Shown here piece after piece: positions 27,663 through 38,980 of a DNA stretch of 64,000 bases. Each line of letters opens with the position of its first letter. Position 1 is the first letter of the stretch. Origin of the DNA: Pseudomonas sp. NC02 (lineage in GTDB: Bacteria > Pseudomonadota > Gammaproteobacteria > Pseudomonadales > Pseudomonadaceae); NCBI RefSeq assembly GCF_002874965.1, contig NZ_CP025624.1:558001-622000 (forward strand), read 5' to 3'. The translations under genes were made by a program, and so were the position numbers. The notes under the pieces are model-generated. The model was not told the origin of the DNA. It worked only from the letters and a program-made list of their open reading frames with translations, and did no database searches.

Positions 27663-30296
27663 ATGGCCGATTGGCAGTCCCTCGATCCCGAGGCCGCTCG
27701 TGAAGCGGAAAAATATGAAAACCCCATTCCTAGCCGCGAACTGATCCTGGCGCACCTCGCCGATCGGGGTTCGCCTGCTAGCCGCGAGCAGCTGGTTGAA
27801 GAGTTCGGTCTGACCACCGAAGACCAACTCGAGGCCCTGCGTCGTCGCCTGCGCGCCATGGAGCGCGATGCCCAGTTGATCTACACCCGCCGCGGCACCT
27901 ACGCGCCGGTGGACAAGCTCGACCTGATCCTCGGCCGCATCGCCGGCCACCGTGACGGTTTCGGCTTCCTGATCCCGGACGATGGCAGCGACGACCTGTT
28001 CATGAGCCCGGCGCAAATGCGCCTGGTGTTTGATGGCGACCGTGCCCTGGCCCGCGTTTCCGGCCTCGACCGTCGCGGTCGCCGTGAAGGCGTGATCGTC
28101 GAAGTGGTGTCCCGTGCCCACGAGTCCATCGTCGGCCGTTACTTCGAAGAAGGCGGCATCGGCTTCGTGGTGCCGGATAACCCCAAGGTCCAGCAGGAAG
28201 TGCTGATCACCCCGGGGCGCAATGGCGCCGCCAAAGTGGGCCAGTTCGTCGAGGTGAAAATCACCCACTGGCCCACTGCGCGCTTCCAGCCACAGGGCGA
28301 TATCGTTGAAGTGGTCGGCAACTACATGGCGCCGGGCATGGAGATCGATGTTGCGCTGCGCACCTACGATATCCCTCACGTCTGGCCTGAGGCTGTGCTC
28401 AAAGAAGCCGCCAAGCTCAAGCCGGAAGTCGAAGAAAAAGACAAAGAGAAGCGCATCGACCTGCGTCATCTACCGTTCGTCACCATTGACGGCGAAGATG
28501 CTCGCGACTTCGACGATGCGGTCTACTGCGAAGCCAAGCCTGGCAAACTGCGCCTGTTCTCCGGCGGCTGGAAGTTGTTCGTCGCGATTGCCGACGTGTC
28601 CAGCTACGTGAAGATCGGTTCGGCCCTGGACAACGAAGCCCAGGTGCGCGGCAACTCGGTGTACTTCCCCGAGCGCGTCATCCCGATGCTGCCTGAGCAG
28701 CTGTCCAACGGCCTGTGCTCCCTGAACCCGAAAGTCGACCGTTTGGCCATGGTGTGCGAGATGACCATCTCGAAAACCGGCGAAATGACCGACTACCAGT
28801 TCTACGAAGCGGTGATTCACTCCCAGGCGCGCCTGACCTACAACAAGGTCAGCACCATCCTGGAACAGCCGAAAACCAGCGAGGCCAAGGCCCTGCGTGG
28901 TGAGTACGGGCATGTCGTGCCGCACCTCAAGCAGCTCTACGCGCTGTACAAGGTGCTGTTGGGCGCTCGTCACGTGCGTGGCGCGATCGACTTTGAAACT
29001 CAGGAAACCCGTATTGTCTTCGGTTCCGAGCGCAAGATCGCCGCAATCACCCCGACCACGCGCAACGATGCTCACAAGCTGATCGAGGAATGCATGCTGG
29101 CGGCCAACGTGGCCACCGCAGAATTCCTCAAAAAGCACGAGATTCCTGCGTTGTACCGGGTGCACGACGGCCCGCCGCCGGAGCGTCTGGAGAAGCTGCG
29201 CGCGTTCCTCGGTGAGCTCGGCCTGTCCCTGCACAAAGGCAAGGACGGCCCGACGCCGAAGGACTACCAGGCTCTGCTCGCGAGCATCAAGGACCGTCCG
29301 GATTACCACGTGATCCAGACCGTCATGCTGCGCTCCCTGAGCCAGGCGGTGTACAGCGCCGATAACCAGGGCCACTTCGGCCTGAATTACGAAGCGTACA
29401 CCCACTTCACCTCGCCGATTCGTCGTTACCCGGACTTGCTCACGCACCGGGCGATCCGCAGCGTGATCCATTCCAAGCAGAACACCCCGCACGTCAAGCG
29501 TGCTGGTGCCATGACCATTCCGAAGGCACGGATCTATCCGTACGACGAAGCGGCCCTGGAACAGTTGGGCGAGCAGTGCTCCATGAGCGAGCGCCGTGCC
29601 GACGAAGCCACCCGCGACGTAGTGAACTGGCTCAAGTGCGAGTTCATGAAAGACCGCGTGGGCGAGTCGTTCCCGGGTGTGATCACTGCCGTGACCGGTT
29701 TTGGTTTGTTCGTCGAGCTGACCGACATCTACGTCGAGGGCCTGGTGCACGTCACCGCCTTGCCGGGTGACTACTACCACTTCGACCCTGTGCATCACCG
29801 CCTGGCGGGCGAGCGCACCGGTCGCAGCTTCCGTCTGGGCGATACCGTGGAAGTGCAGGTCATGCGCGTCGACCTCGACGAGCGCAAGATCGATTTCGGT
29901 ATGCCTGACAAGCCGGCTGAACCGACTGGCCGTAAAAAACGTGGCAGCGAAACTGCAGCCCCGGCCAGCAAAGGCAAAGGTGCTCCTGCGAAAGCAGCGG
30001 TCGCCGAGCCTGCGCCAGCCAAGCCTGCGCGTCGTTCGTCTGCCAAGGACAAGGCCCCCGAAGCCTACCGCCCTAGCGATGCCGCGGCGAAAAACGCCGA
30101 GCTGCGCAAGAGCCGCGAGTTGAAGCAGCAGTTGCTCAACGAAGCCAAAAGCGGTGGTAAAGCGGCGTCTGGGGGAAAGTCCCGCGAGGCGGAAAAGCCG
30201 TCGAGCAAGCCGAGTAAACACCGTAAAGGCCCGCCAAAAGCGGGTTCGGCCCCCGCGAAAAGCGGCGGGTCGCGCAAACCTAAGGCCAAGTCATGA
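27663..30296 (+). CDS. rnr: Ribonuclease R
   Basis: 3'-5' exoribonuclease that degrades structured RNA and takes part in rRNA and tmRNA quality control. Domains in the 877-residue protein: N-terminal helix-turn-helix (about 20-80), two cold-shock folds (about 90-250), and an RNB catalytic domain with Asp-Gly-Glu-Asp-Ala-Arg-Asp-Phe-Asp-Asp-Ala (about 278-288). An S1 domain (about 660-745) follows, then a basic, low-complexity Lys/Ala/Pro tail of about 130 residues. Its stop overlaps the rlmB start by 4 nt (ATGA). It follows the divergent tRNA-Leu pair. Confidence 0.96.
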   Translation: MADWQSLDPEAAREAEKYENPIPSRELILAHLADRGSPASREQLVEEFGLTTEDQLEALRRRLRAMERDAQLIYTRRGTYAPVDKLDLILGRIAGHRDGFGFLIPDDGSDDLFMSPAQMRLVFDGDRALARVSGLDRRGRREGVIVEVVSRAHESIVGRYFEEGGIGFVVPDNPKVQQEVLITPGRNGAAKVGQFVEVKITHWPTARFQPQGDIVEVVGNYMAPGMEIDVALRTYDIPHVWPEAVLKEAAKLKPEVEEKDKEKRIDLRHLPFVTIDGEDARDFDDAVYCEAKPGKLRLFSGGWKLFVAIADVSSYVKIGSALDNEAQVRGNSVYFPERVIPMLPEQLSNGLCSLNPKVDRLAMVCEMTISKTGEMTDYQFYEAVIHSQARLTYNKVSTILEQPKTSEAKALRGEYGHVVPHLKQLYALYKVLLGARHVRGAIDFETQETRIVFGSERKIAAITPTTRNDAHKLIEECMLAANVATAEFLKKHEIPALYRVHDGPPPERLEKLRAFLGELGLSLHKGKDGPTPKDYQALLASIKDRPDYHVIQTVMLRSLSQAVYSADNQGHFGLNYEAYTHFTSPIRRYPDLLTHRAIRSVIHSKQNTPHVKRAGAMTIPKARIYPYDEAALEQLGEQCSMSERRADEATRDVVNWLKCEFMKDRVGESFPGVITAVTGFGLFVELTDIYVEGLVHVTALPGDYYHFDPVHHRLAGERTGRSFRLGDTVEVQVMRVDLDERKIDFGMPDKPAEPTGRKKRGSETAAPASKGKGAPAKAAVAEPAPAKPARRSSAKDKAPEAYRPSDAAAKNAELRKSRELKQQLLNEAKSGGKAASGGKSREAEKPSSKPSKHRKGPPKAGSAPAKSGGSRKPKAKS

Positions 30297-31048
30297 GTCT
30301 GGAAAAAATCTACGGCGTGCACGCCGTAGAAGCATTGCTGCGTCACCACCCGAAACGCGTCAAGCAGGTGTGGTTGGCAGAAGGCCGCAGTGAGCCGCGT
30401 GTTCAAGCGCTGGTCGAACTGGCCAATCAGAACAAAGTTGCCATCGGCCAGGCCGAGCGGCGCGAGATGGACGTCTGGGTCGAAGGCGTTCACCAGGGCG
30501 TGGTAGCCGACGTCAGTCCAAGCCAGGTCTGGGGCGAAGCGATGCTCGACGAGCTGCTCGACCGCACCGAAGGCGCACCGCTGTTGCTGGTGCTCGACGG
30601 CGTGACCGATCCGCACAACCTCGGCGCCTGCCTGCGTTCGGCGGATGCTGCCGGTGCGTTGGCGGTGATCGTGCCTAAAGACAAGTCGGCAACCTTGACG
30701 CCTGTCGTGCGTAAAGTCGCCTGCGGTGCGGCGGAAGTGATTCCGCTGGTGGCCGTGACCAACCTGGCGCGCACCCTCGAGAAACTCCAGCAGCGCGGCC
30801 TGTGGGTCGTGGGTACGGCGGGGGAGGCTGAGGTCAGCATTTATGACCAGGACCTCACCGGCCCGACCATCCTGATCATGGGGGCCGAAGGCAAGGGCAT
30901 GCGCCGCCTGACCCGCGAGCATTGCGATTACCTGGTGCACCTGCCGATGGCCGGTAGCGTCAGCAGCCTCAACGTTTCAGTCGCAACGGGCGTCTGCCTG
31001 TTCGAAGCCCAGCGCCAGCGTGGCGCCAAGGCTAAAGCCAAGAAATAA
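30293..31048 (+). CDS. rlmB: 23S rRNA (guanosine-2'-O-)-methyltransferase RlmB
   Basis: Methylates the ribose of G2251 (E. coli numbering) in the peptidyl-transferase region. The 251-residue SpoU/TrmH protein has an N-terminal substrate-binding domain and a knotted methyltransferase domain. Its three motifs are Asp-Pro-His-Asn-Leu-Gly-Ala, Gly-Ala-Glu-Gly-Lys-Gly-Met and Ser-Leu-Asn-Val-Ser-Val-Ala-Thr-Gly. It is translationally coupled to rnr. Confidence 0.96.
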   Translation: MSLEKIYGVHAVEALLRHHPKRVKQVWLAEGRSEPRVQALVELANQNKVAIGQAERREMDVWVEGVHQGVVADVSPSQVWGEAMLDELLDRTEGAPLLLVLDGVTDPHNLGACLRSADAAGALAVIVPKDKSATLTPVVRKVACGAAEVIPLVAVTNLARTLEKLQQRGLWVVGTAGEAEVSIYDQDLTGPTILIMGAEGKGMRRLTREHCDYLVHLPMAGSVSSLNVSVATGVCLFEAQRQRGAKAKAKK

Positions 31049-31070
31049 CCAAGTCTGGCGCAGGTCAAAA

Positions 31071-31160
31071 TGTGGGAGGGGGCTTGCTCCCGAATACGGT
31101 GTATCAGTCAGTGCATTTGGTGACTGGCACATCGCTTTCGGGAGCAAGCCCCCTCCCACA
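31071..31160. repeat. REPIN, GTGGGAGGGGGCTTGCTCCCG variant
   Basis: Two inverted REP copies about 40 bp apart. The loop contains GAATACGGTGTATCAG, which is also in the REPIN at 42.9 kb, so the two elements were copied as whole units. Confidence 0.9.
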
Positions 31161-31207
31161 TTTGTTTTTGTGGTGTATGGGGGCTGTTCAAATAATCACC
31201 AATCACC

Positions 31208-31236
31208 TTGCACCCTTTCTCCCCCTTCTCTACAAT
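31208..31236 (+). promoter_or_regulatory. Promoter of the rpsF operon
   Basis: TTGCAC (31208-31213), 17-bp pyrimidine-rich spacer, TACAAT (31231-31236). The start would be near 31243, leaving a leader of about 113 nt before rpsF. Such leaders can carry an S6:S18-binding autoregulatory structure. A GC-containing hairpin just before the ribosome site (about 31315-31345) is compatible, but I cannot confirm it. Confidence 0.7.
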
Positions 31237-31355
31237 TGCGCCCCTTGCCTTCATGGCAGGCACGCATGTGCCTCCCTTCGGCAAGATCCATAAGTGTCAT
31301 TCACTCCTTGTCTGACCGTTTTTGAGCGGCAGGCTACAACCCGTAAGGAGCATTC

Positions 31356-31778
31356 ATGCGTCATTACGAAATCATCTTTTTGGTCCACCCGGATCAAAGC
31401 GAGCAAGTCGGCGGCATGGTAGAGCGTTACACCAAGCTGATCGAAGAAGACGGCGGCAAAATCCACCGTCTGGAAGATTGGGGCCGTCGTCAACTGGCCT
31501 ACGCAATCAACAATGTTCACAAGGCTCACTACGTGATGCTGAACGTTGAGTGCACTGGCAAGGCCCTGGCCGAGCTGGAAGACAACTTCCGCTACAACGA
31601 TGCAGTGATCCGTAACCTGGTCATCCGTCGCGAAGAAGCCGTTACCGGCCAATCCGAGATGCTCAAGGCTGAAGAAAACCGCAGTGAGCGCCGTGAGCGT
31701 CGCGACCGTCCTGAGCACGAAGGCGCTGAAAGCGCTGATAGTGATGACAGCGACAACAGCGATAACGCTGACGAGTAA
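31356..31778 (+). CDS. rpsF: 30S ribosomal protein bS6
   Basis: 140-residue small-subunit protein that pairs with bS18 on the 30S platform. It starts Met-Arg-His-Tyr-Glu-Ile-Ile-Phe and has the conserved Trp-Gly-Arg-Arg-Gln-Leu-Ala-Tyr. The C-terminal 40 residues are highly charged and end in an acidic Ser/Asp/Asn tail. TAAGGAG precedes the start. First gene of the rpsF-rpsR-membrane protein-rplI operon. Confidence 0.98.
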   Translation: MRHYEIIFLVHPDQSEQVGGMVERYTKLIEEDGGKIHRLEDWGRRQLAYAINNVHKAHYVMLNVECTGKALAELEDNFRYNDAVIRNLVIRREEAVTGQSEMLKAEENRSERRERRDRPEHEGAESADSDDSDNSDNADE

Positions 31779-31806
31779 TCCACGGACCTTTTAAGGAGCC
31801 TATCAA

Positions 31807-32037
31807 ATGGCACGTTTCTTCCGTCGTCGTAAATTCTGCCGCTTCACCGCTGAAGACGTGAAGGAGATCGATTACAAAGATCTCAACACTCTGAAAGCCT
31901 ACGTATCCGAGACCGGCAAAATTGTTCCAAGCCGCATCACCGGTACCAAAGCTCGTTATCAGCGTCAGCTGGCCACCGCTATCAAGCGCGCCCGCTTCCT
32001 GGCCCTGCTGGCCTACACCGACAGCCACGGCCGCTGA
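31807..32037 (+). CDS. rpsR: 30S ribosomal protein bS18
   Basis: 76 residues, basic, beginning Met-Ala-Arg-Phe-Phe-Arg-Arg-Arg-Lys and containing the conserved [10 protein letters not shown] segment. AAGGAG precedes the start, 28 nt after rpsF. Confidence 0.98.
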
Positions 32038-32073
32038 GACCGGGCAGTCGACAAGTAGTAAGGGATTGAATGC

Positions 32074-32961
32074 ATGCGCGCCTTAGCTGAGTTCATCATG
32101 CGCGGTCGTGTGCAGGCCACTCTGGTAGTGGCTGGATGTGCAGCATTGCCGTTGTTGTATTGGTTGGGTGCTGCCGCGGGTTGCCTTGTGCTTCTGCGGC
32201 GCGGTTTGAAGGACGCCCTTGGCGTTCTTGCCCTGGGAATACTGCCGGCCTTGGTCTGGTGGTTGAAATTCGATGATCCACGGGTACTTCTGGTACTGCT
32301 CGGTTCATCGACCCTTGCGTTGGTTTTGCGCGCAAGTGAGTCCTGGGTCCGTACGCTGCTGGTCAGCGTGGCATTGGGGTTGGTGTATTCACTGGCGCTT
32401 GGCGCGGCTTTCCGCCCGCAAATCGAGGCGCTGGCGCAGGAGATCATCAAGATCCTGCCGCTGGCCCTCGGGGATCTCTACCAGCAGTTATCGGTAGAGG
32501 AGCGAGCGCGCTTTGCGTCAGTGGTTGCACCGATGCTTACCGGCCTGATAGCGGCACTGTTGCAGATTGTCAGCTTGCTGAGCCTGATTCTTGGGCGTTA
32601 CTGGCAGGCGTTGTTGTATAACCCGGGTGGTTTTGGTCGCGAGTTTCGCAGTATCAGAATCCCCGCTGGACCGGCGATGTTGCTGCTGGCGTTCATGGTG
32701 GTCGGGCCGACTTTTGGCCTGGCGCTGTTGGTGCCGTTGTGCAGCGTACCGCTGGTATTCGCCGGCCTGTCCCTGATTCATGGGCTGGTGGCGCAAAAGC
32801 GACTGGGCAGATTCTGGCTGGTGGGGTTGTACGTGACGCTGTTGCTGTTCATGCAACTGATCTATCCGTTACTCGTGGTTTTGGCCATTGTCGACGGCCT
32901 GATTGATTTTCGCGGTCGTCTGGCGCCGAAAGACGCCGATAACGCGAACGGTGAAGGTTAA
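32074..32961 (+). CDS. Conserved integral membrane protein between rpsR and rplI
   Basis: 295-residue protein with about eight hydrophobic segments (for example residues 15-45, 48-63, 68-105, 152-175, 196-230 and 248-278) and short charged loops. It has no signal peptide and no catalytic motif I recognise. The position inside the ribosomal-protein operon is conserved in Pseudomonas, and overall features resemble DUF2232/YybS-like proteins, but that assignment is tentative. The ORF starts 36 nt after rpsR and ends 18 nt before rplI, so it is cotranscribed. Function unknown. Confidence 0.8.
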   Translation: MRALAEFIMRGRVQATLVVAGCAALPLLYWLGAAAGCLVLLRRGLKDALGVLALGILPALVWWLKFDDPRVLLVLLGSSTLALVLRASESWVRTLLVSVALGLVYSLALGAAFRPQIEALAQEIIKILPLALGDLYQQLSVEERARFASVVAPMLTGLIAALLQIVSLLSLILGRYWQALLYNPGGFGREFRSIRIPAGPAMLLLAFMVVGPTFGLALLVPLCSVPLVFAGLSLIHGLVAQKRLGRFWLVGLYVTLLLFMQLIYPLLVVLAIVDGLIDFRGRLAPKDADNANGEG

Positions 32962-32979
32962 AAGTTAGAGGATTTTCAC

Positions 32980-33426
32980 ATGCAACTGATCCTTCTGGAA
33001 AAAGTCGCCAACCTGGGCAACCTGGGCGACAAAGTGAACGTTAAGGCCGGCTACGGTCGTAACTACCTGCTGCCATACGGCAAAGCCACCGCTGCAACCG
33101 CTGCCAACCTGGCTGCGTTTGAAGAGCGTCGTGCTGAGCTGGAAAAAGCAGCAGCAGACAAAAAAGCTTCGGCCGAAACTCGCGCTGCCCAACTGGCTGA
33201 GCTGGAAGTGACTATCACTGCCACCGCCGGTGACGAAGGCAAGCTGTTCGGTTCGATCGGCACCCACGACATCGCTGATGCACTGACCGCCTCCGGCGTT
33301 GAAGTGCAGAAGAGCGAAGTTCGTCTGCCGAACGGCACCATCCGCAACGTTGGCGAATTCGATGTAGCCGTGCACCTGCACGCTGAAGTCGAAGCAACCG
33401 TACGCGTTGTTGTGGTAGCAGCTTAA
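32980..33426 (+). CDS. rplI: 50S ribosomal protein bL9
   Basis: 148 residues: N-terminal RNA-binding domain (Met-Gln-Leu-Ile-Leu-Leu-Glu-Lys-Val ... Gly-Tyr-Gly-Arg-Asn-Tyr-Leu), a central long helix rich in Ala, Glu and Lys, and a C-terminal domain with Gly-Ser-Ile-Gly-Thr-His-Asp-Ile. Ends the rpsF operon; a terminator follows. Confidence 0.98.
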   Translation: MQLILLEKVANLGNLGDKVNVKAGYGRNYLLPYGKATAATAANLAAFEERRAELEKAAADKKASAETRAAQLAELEVTITATAGDEGKLFGSIGTHDIADALTASGVEVQKSEVRLPNGTIRNVGEFDVAVHLHAEVEATVRVVVVAA

Positions 33427-33473
33427 GCAACACCTAACTGACTGGCACCTCGCGTGCCAGGCAGTTAACATCG

Positions 33474-33510
33474 GGCACGATCCTGTTCACAGGTCGTGCC
33501 TTTTGTTTTT
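33474..33510 (+). terminator. Rho-independent terminator after rplI
   Basis: GGCACGA at 33474-33480 pairs with TCGTGCC at 33494-33500 and is followed by TTTTGTTTTT. Confidence 0.88.
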
Positions 33511-33546
33511 CTGTAGCCCCAGATTCTCCAACTATTCCAAGTGGCC

Positions 33547-34941
33547 ATGAACGATATCTCCGCTCCTGAGCAATATGACCTGCAAACCGCTGCCCTGAAG
33601 GTGCCGCCGCATTCCATCGAGGCCGAACAGGCCGTGCTCGGTGGCTTGATGCTGGACAACAACGCCTGGGAACGCGTGCTGGATCAAGTCTCGGACGGCG
33701 ATTTCTACCGTCATGACCACCGCCTGATCTTCCGCGCCATTGCCAAGCTGGCCGACCAGAACTCACCGATCGACGTGGTGACCCTGGCCGAGCAGTTGGA
33801 CAAGGAAGGCCAGACGTCCCAAGTGGGCGGCCTGGGTTACCTGGGCGAGCTGGCGAAAAACACGCCATCGGTCGCCAACATCAAGGCGTATGCGCAGATC
33901 GTCCGTGCGCGGGCCACGTTGCGCCAGTTGATCGGCATCGCCACCGAGATCGCCGACAGCGCGTTCAACCCGGAAGGCCGCACTGCCGAAGAGATTCTCG
34001 ACGAAGCCGAACGGCAGATCTTCCAGATCGCCGAGGCCCGGCCTAAAACCGGCGGCCCGGTCAGCGTCAACGACTTGCTGACCAAGGCCATCGACCGTAT
34101 CGACACCTTGTTCAACACCGACAACGCCATCACCGGCCTGTCCACCGGCTACACCGACCTCGACGGCATGACCAGTGGCCTGCAGCCAGCCGACTTGATC
34201 ATCGTCGCCGGCCGTCCGTCCATGGGTAAAACCACCTTCGCCATGAACCTGGTGGAAAACGCCGTGTTGCGCAGCGACAAGGCCGTACTGGTTTACTCCC
34301 TGGAGATGCCAGGCGAATCGCTGATCATGCGTATGTTGTCGTCCCTGGGCCGCATCGACCAGACCAAGGTGCGTGCCGGCCGCCTGGAAGACGACGACTG
34401 GCCGCGGCTGACCTCGGCGGTCAACCTGCTCAACGATCGCAAGCTGTTTATCGATGACACCGCGGGCATCAGTCCGTCGGAAATGCGCGCGCGTACCCGA
34501 CGCCTGGTGCGTGAGCACGGCGATATTGCCCTGATCATGATCGACTACCTGCAGTTGATGCAGATCCCGGGTTCCAGCGGTGACAGCCGGACCAACGAGA
34601 TTTCCGAGATTTCCCGCTCGTTGAAAGCCCTGGCCAAGGAATTCAACTGCCCGGTGGTTGCCCTGTCGCAGCTCAACCGATCTCTTGAGCAGCGTCCGAA
34701 CAAACGCCCGATCAACTCCGACTTGCGGGAATCCGGAGCGATCGAGCAGGATGCTGACGTGATCATGTTCGTATACCGGGACGAGGTGTATCACCCGGAG
34801 ACCGAGCATAAAGGCATCGCCGAAATCATCATCGGTAAACAGCGTAACGGGCCAATCGGCACCACGCGCCTGGCCTTTATCGGCAAATACACCCGCTTCG
34901 AAAACCTGGCGCCGGGCAGCTACAACTTCGAAGACGAGTAA
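33547..34941 (+). CDS. dnaB: Replicative DNA helicase DnaB
   Basis: Hexameric 5'-3' helicase of the chromosome replication fork. The 464-residue protein has an N-terminal primase-interaction domain (about 15-120) and a RecA-like C-terminal domain. Walker A is Gly-Arg-Pro-Ser-Met-Gly-Lys-Thr-Thr from residue 222; Walker B lies in Leu-Ile-Met-Ile-Asp-Tyr-Leu-Gln; the Arg finger region is Leu-Arg-Glu-Ser-Gly-Ala-Ile-Glu-Gln-Asp. I see no intein insertion. ATG 33547 is preferred over GTG 33541. Confidence 0.97.
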   Translation: MNDISAPEQYDLQTAALKVPPHSIEAEQAVLGGLMLDNNAWERVLDQVSDGDFYRHDHRLIFRAIAKLADQNSPIDVVTLAEQLDKEGQTSQVGGLGYLGELAKNTPSVANIKAYAQIVRARATLRQLIGIATEIADSAFNPEGRTAEEILDEAERQIFQIAEARPKTGGPVSVNDLLTKAIDRIDTLFNTDNAITGLSTGYTDLDGMTSGLQPADLIIVAGRPSMGKTTFAMNLVENAVLRSDKAVLVYSLEMPGESLIMRMLSSLGRIDQTKVRAGRLEDDDWPRLTSAVNLLNDRKLFIDDTAGISPSEMRARTRRLVREHGDIALIMIDYLQLMQIPGSSGDSRTNEISEISRSLKALAKEFNCPVVALSQLNRSLEQRPNKRPINSDLRESGAIEQDADVIMFVYRDEVYHPETEHKGIAEIIIGKQRNGPIGTTRLAFIGKYTRFENLAPGSYNFEDE

Positions 34942-34955
34942 AAGGCCGTCCCGCC

Positions 34956-34980
34956 AATTCCGACTGCAAAGGTCGGAATT
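34956..34980 (+). terminator. Hairpin after dnaB, possible terminator
   Basis: AATTCCGAC-TGCAAAG-GTCGGAATT is a perfect 9-bp stem 15 nt after the dnaB stop. There is no real U-run, only AAAATTTG further on, so efficiency is uncertain. Confidence 0.5.
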
Positions 34981-34990
34981 GGTCAAAATT

Positions 34991-35001
34991 TGTGCTATAT
35001 T
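34991..35001 (+). promoter_or_regulatory. Extended -10 promoter for the YgiQ gene
   Basis: TGTGCTATATT gives a TGC extension and a TATATT -10 (34996-35001). No good -35 is present, as is common for extended -10 promoters. Start near 35008, leader about 33 nt. Confidence 0.5.
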
Positions 35002-35040
35002 CCGCGCCCGCGATTTTTCATCTCAACACCGGTCACCGTC

Positions 35041-37344
<2,304 letters not shown>

Positions 37345-37360
37345 TCGCCGCCTGAAACGC

Positions 37361-37388
37361 AAAACGCCAGCCTCGTGCTGGCGTTTTG
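37361..37388 (+). terminator. Rho-independent terminator after the YgiQ gene
   Basis: AAAACGCCAG-CCTCGTG-CTGGCGTTTT, 17 nt after the stop codon. Confidence 0.88.
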
Positions 37389-37442
37389 CTTTCTAGCGGG
37401 TGGGTAGCCTGTTTGTTAAGGTGGCGCCCATTCGAGCGCCAT

Positions 37443-37525
37443 CGCAGGCAAGCCAGCTCCCACATGTGACCGGGTTTCAGCATGAGAATGCGGTCGAATG
37501 TGGGAGCGGGCTTGCTCGCGAAAGC
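37443..37525. repeat. REPIN with two diverged arms
   Basis: The left arm is CGCAGGCAAGCCAGCTCCCA (37443-37462). The right arm is TGTGGGAGCGGGCTTGCTCG plus CGAAAG (37500-37525). This is a hybrid of two REP subtypes, at the left edge of the accessory module. Confidence 0.85.
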
Positions 37526-37565
37526 GCCAGTTCAGACACCACCCATTTCAAGGAAGAACACCCCC

Positions 37566-38486
37566 ATGAGCAGCCCCCTGCTTGGCATCGGCATGGACTC
37601 CAACCGCTCCCAGTTCATGGCCCGCCAGCGCATCGAAAGCCAGATCAACCTGCCACGCCTGTTTGCCGCCATCGACGCCGACCCCGGCATCGTGGGGGCG
37701 GGTGTGGTGTATATCGATGCCGACTTCAACATCGTGACCCTGCGTGAATTCAAACCCCTCTGCAGCATTAAGCCCAAGCGCGTGATTCTGCGGGAGGCGC
37801 AGAAGTACATTGCCCCCACGCAATTTGCTGAACATGTTGTGAGTAATCCGCGCGAATCCCGCCTGATTGGTGAGGCCGTGAATACCGGCATTTCTTGTTT
37901 TGGCGCCGTCATCAGTTGGGCGGCTATTGCCAGCGGAACCATTTTGGTTCCATTCAGCGCCGGCGCGAGTTCGGTCATCGTCGTGGTCGGATACGCGGCT
38001 GCTGGTGCAAGCGCACTCCAGTGTTTCAATGGCATTACTCGAACGGTACTCGAGGTGGCAAGGCCAGAGGGAAATGATTGGCTCGACAGCGAGGCGTGGT
38101 ATCAGAACACCTCAACGGTTTTGGACGCAGTATCGTTAGCTGGAGTGGGTGCCTCCGCCCTGACGACAATAAAACTTGTCAATGTCGCGAAGGCGGCCAC
38201 AGGCAAGACGTTGCGCGAAGTGCTTCGTGGCTTGAATCGACAAGAAAGAGCGAAGCTCACAAAAGAACTGCTGACCATCAATGACCCTCGCCTCACATCG
38301 AAGATGCTCAAGCTCAAGCAGTTGTCGGGCGAACTGCCCAAGCGTTTTACCCCGACCCAACTTAAACACAGTACCAAAACCCAGATTAAAGACGCCTTAG
38401 GCGCAACGGCGGGCCTTATAGGGAGTGCTTACACGGGCAACGTAAAAACCATCGCATTGGGGTTGTATGAGGAGGTCGGAGAATGA
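37566..38486 (+). CDS. Unrecognised protein with central hydrophobic hairpin; candidate toxin/effector
   Basis: 306-residue protein I cannot assign to a family. Residues 1-100 are soluble and mixed (Met-Ser-Ser-Pro-Leu-Leu-Gly-Ile-Gly-Met-Asp). Residues 106-155 form two long hydrophobic stretches rich in Gly, Ala and Ser, able to make a membrane hairpin. A third, shorter one is at 188-205. The C-terminal 95 residues are basic and helical (Leu-Arg-Gly-Leu-Asn-Arg-Gln-Glu-Arg-Ala-Lys-Leu). There is no signal peptide. The start ATG 37566 follows GGAAG; the frame opens in the REPIN at 37482. The stop overlaps the next membrane-protein gene by 4 nt. The arrangement resembles pore-forming toxin plus immunity pairs; this is inference. 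Confidence 0.6.
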   Translation: MSSPLLGIGMDSNRSQFMARQRIESQINLPRLFAAIDADPGIVGAGVVYIDADFNIVTLREFKPLCSIKPKRVILREAQKYIAPTQFAEHVVSNPRESRLIGEAVNTGISCFGAVISWAAIASGTILVPFSAGASSVIVVVGYAAAGASALQCFNGITRTVLEVARPEGNDWLDSEAWYQNTSTVLDAVSLAGVGASALTTIKLVNVAKAATGKTLREVLRGLNRQERAKLTKELLTINDPRLTSKMLKLKQLSGELPKRFTPTQLKHSTKTQIKDALGATAGLIGSAYTGNVKTIALGLYEEVGE

Positions 38487-38935
38487 GCGAGCTGATGACG
38501 CTTCGTGATTTTTTCAGGCATTACTTCCTTACTTTTATCGGTGGTGTATTTGCGGCCTATTTTTCTTTGGGCTTCGCTACAGCGCTTTCCTTTGCGACCT
38601 ATTTTCGTGATTCGCCTCTCGCTGGCGGCTTGGGCTTTTCGATCATGCTCATCGGAGCATTGCTGATCCTGTTAACGGTCCATAGCAATTTCATGATTTT
38701 GCGCGGGCGCCCCTCGTGGGTGTGGGTAATGGTGGGTATTTACTTCGCCTGCTTTCTGTTTGTGCTTCCCATGATTCAGTACGCGCCGCACGCCGTTCTT
38801 TATGGCCTGGCGTTGGTTTTTCCGCTGTTTGGCCTCTTGATACTCAACAGCTCTGTTCAGCGAGATATGCGCATTAAACTCGTGGGAATTCGCCACATTC
38901 GGCAGTCTTTGAAGACCAAGAGCCGAACCCGATAG
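38483..38935 (+). CDS. Small four-helix membrane protein, candidate immunity protein 1
   Basis: 150 residues with four predicted membrane helices (about 14-38, 50-68, 78-97 and 103-122) and a basic C-terminal tail. It overlaps the upstream gene through ATGA, so translation is coupled. It is clearly paralogous to the next gene: both share His-x-Asn-Phe-Met-Ile-x-Arg-Gly-x-Pro-x-Trp-Val-Trp between helices 2 and 3, and a matching tail motif Arg-x-Met-Arg-x-Lys-Leu-Val-x-x-Arg-His. G+C is visibly lower than in flanking genes (about 42% in several 60-bp lines). No named family recognised. Confidence 0.65.
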   Translation: MSELMTLRDFFRHYFLTFIGGVFAAYFSLGFATALSFATYFRDSPLAGGLGFSIMLIGALLILLTVHSNFMILRGRPSWVWVMVGIYFACFLFVLPMIQYAPHAVLYGLALVFPLFGLLILNSSVQRDMRIKLVGIRHIRQSLKTKSRTR

Positions 38936-38980
38936 GTATCAGGACATCACTCCTGTCGATTTTTATCAGGGAATCGAGCA

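Noticed and set aside
37482..37565. 28-codon N-terminal extension of the 306-aa module protein
   Set aside because: It encodes REPIN sequence and lacks a ribosome site; ATG 37566 has one.
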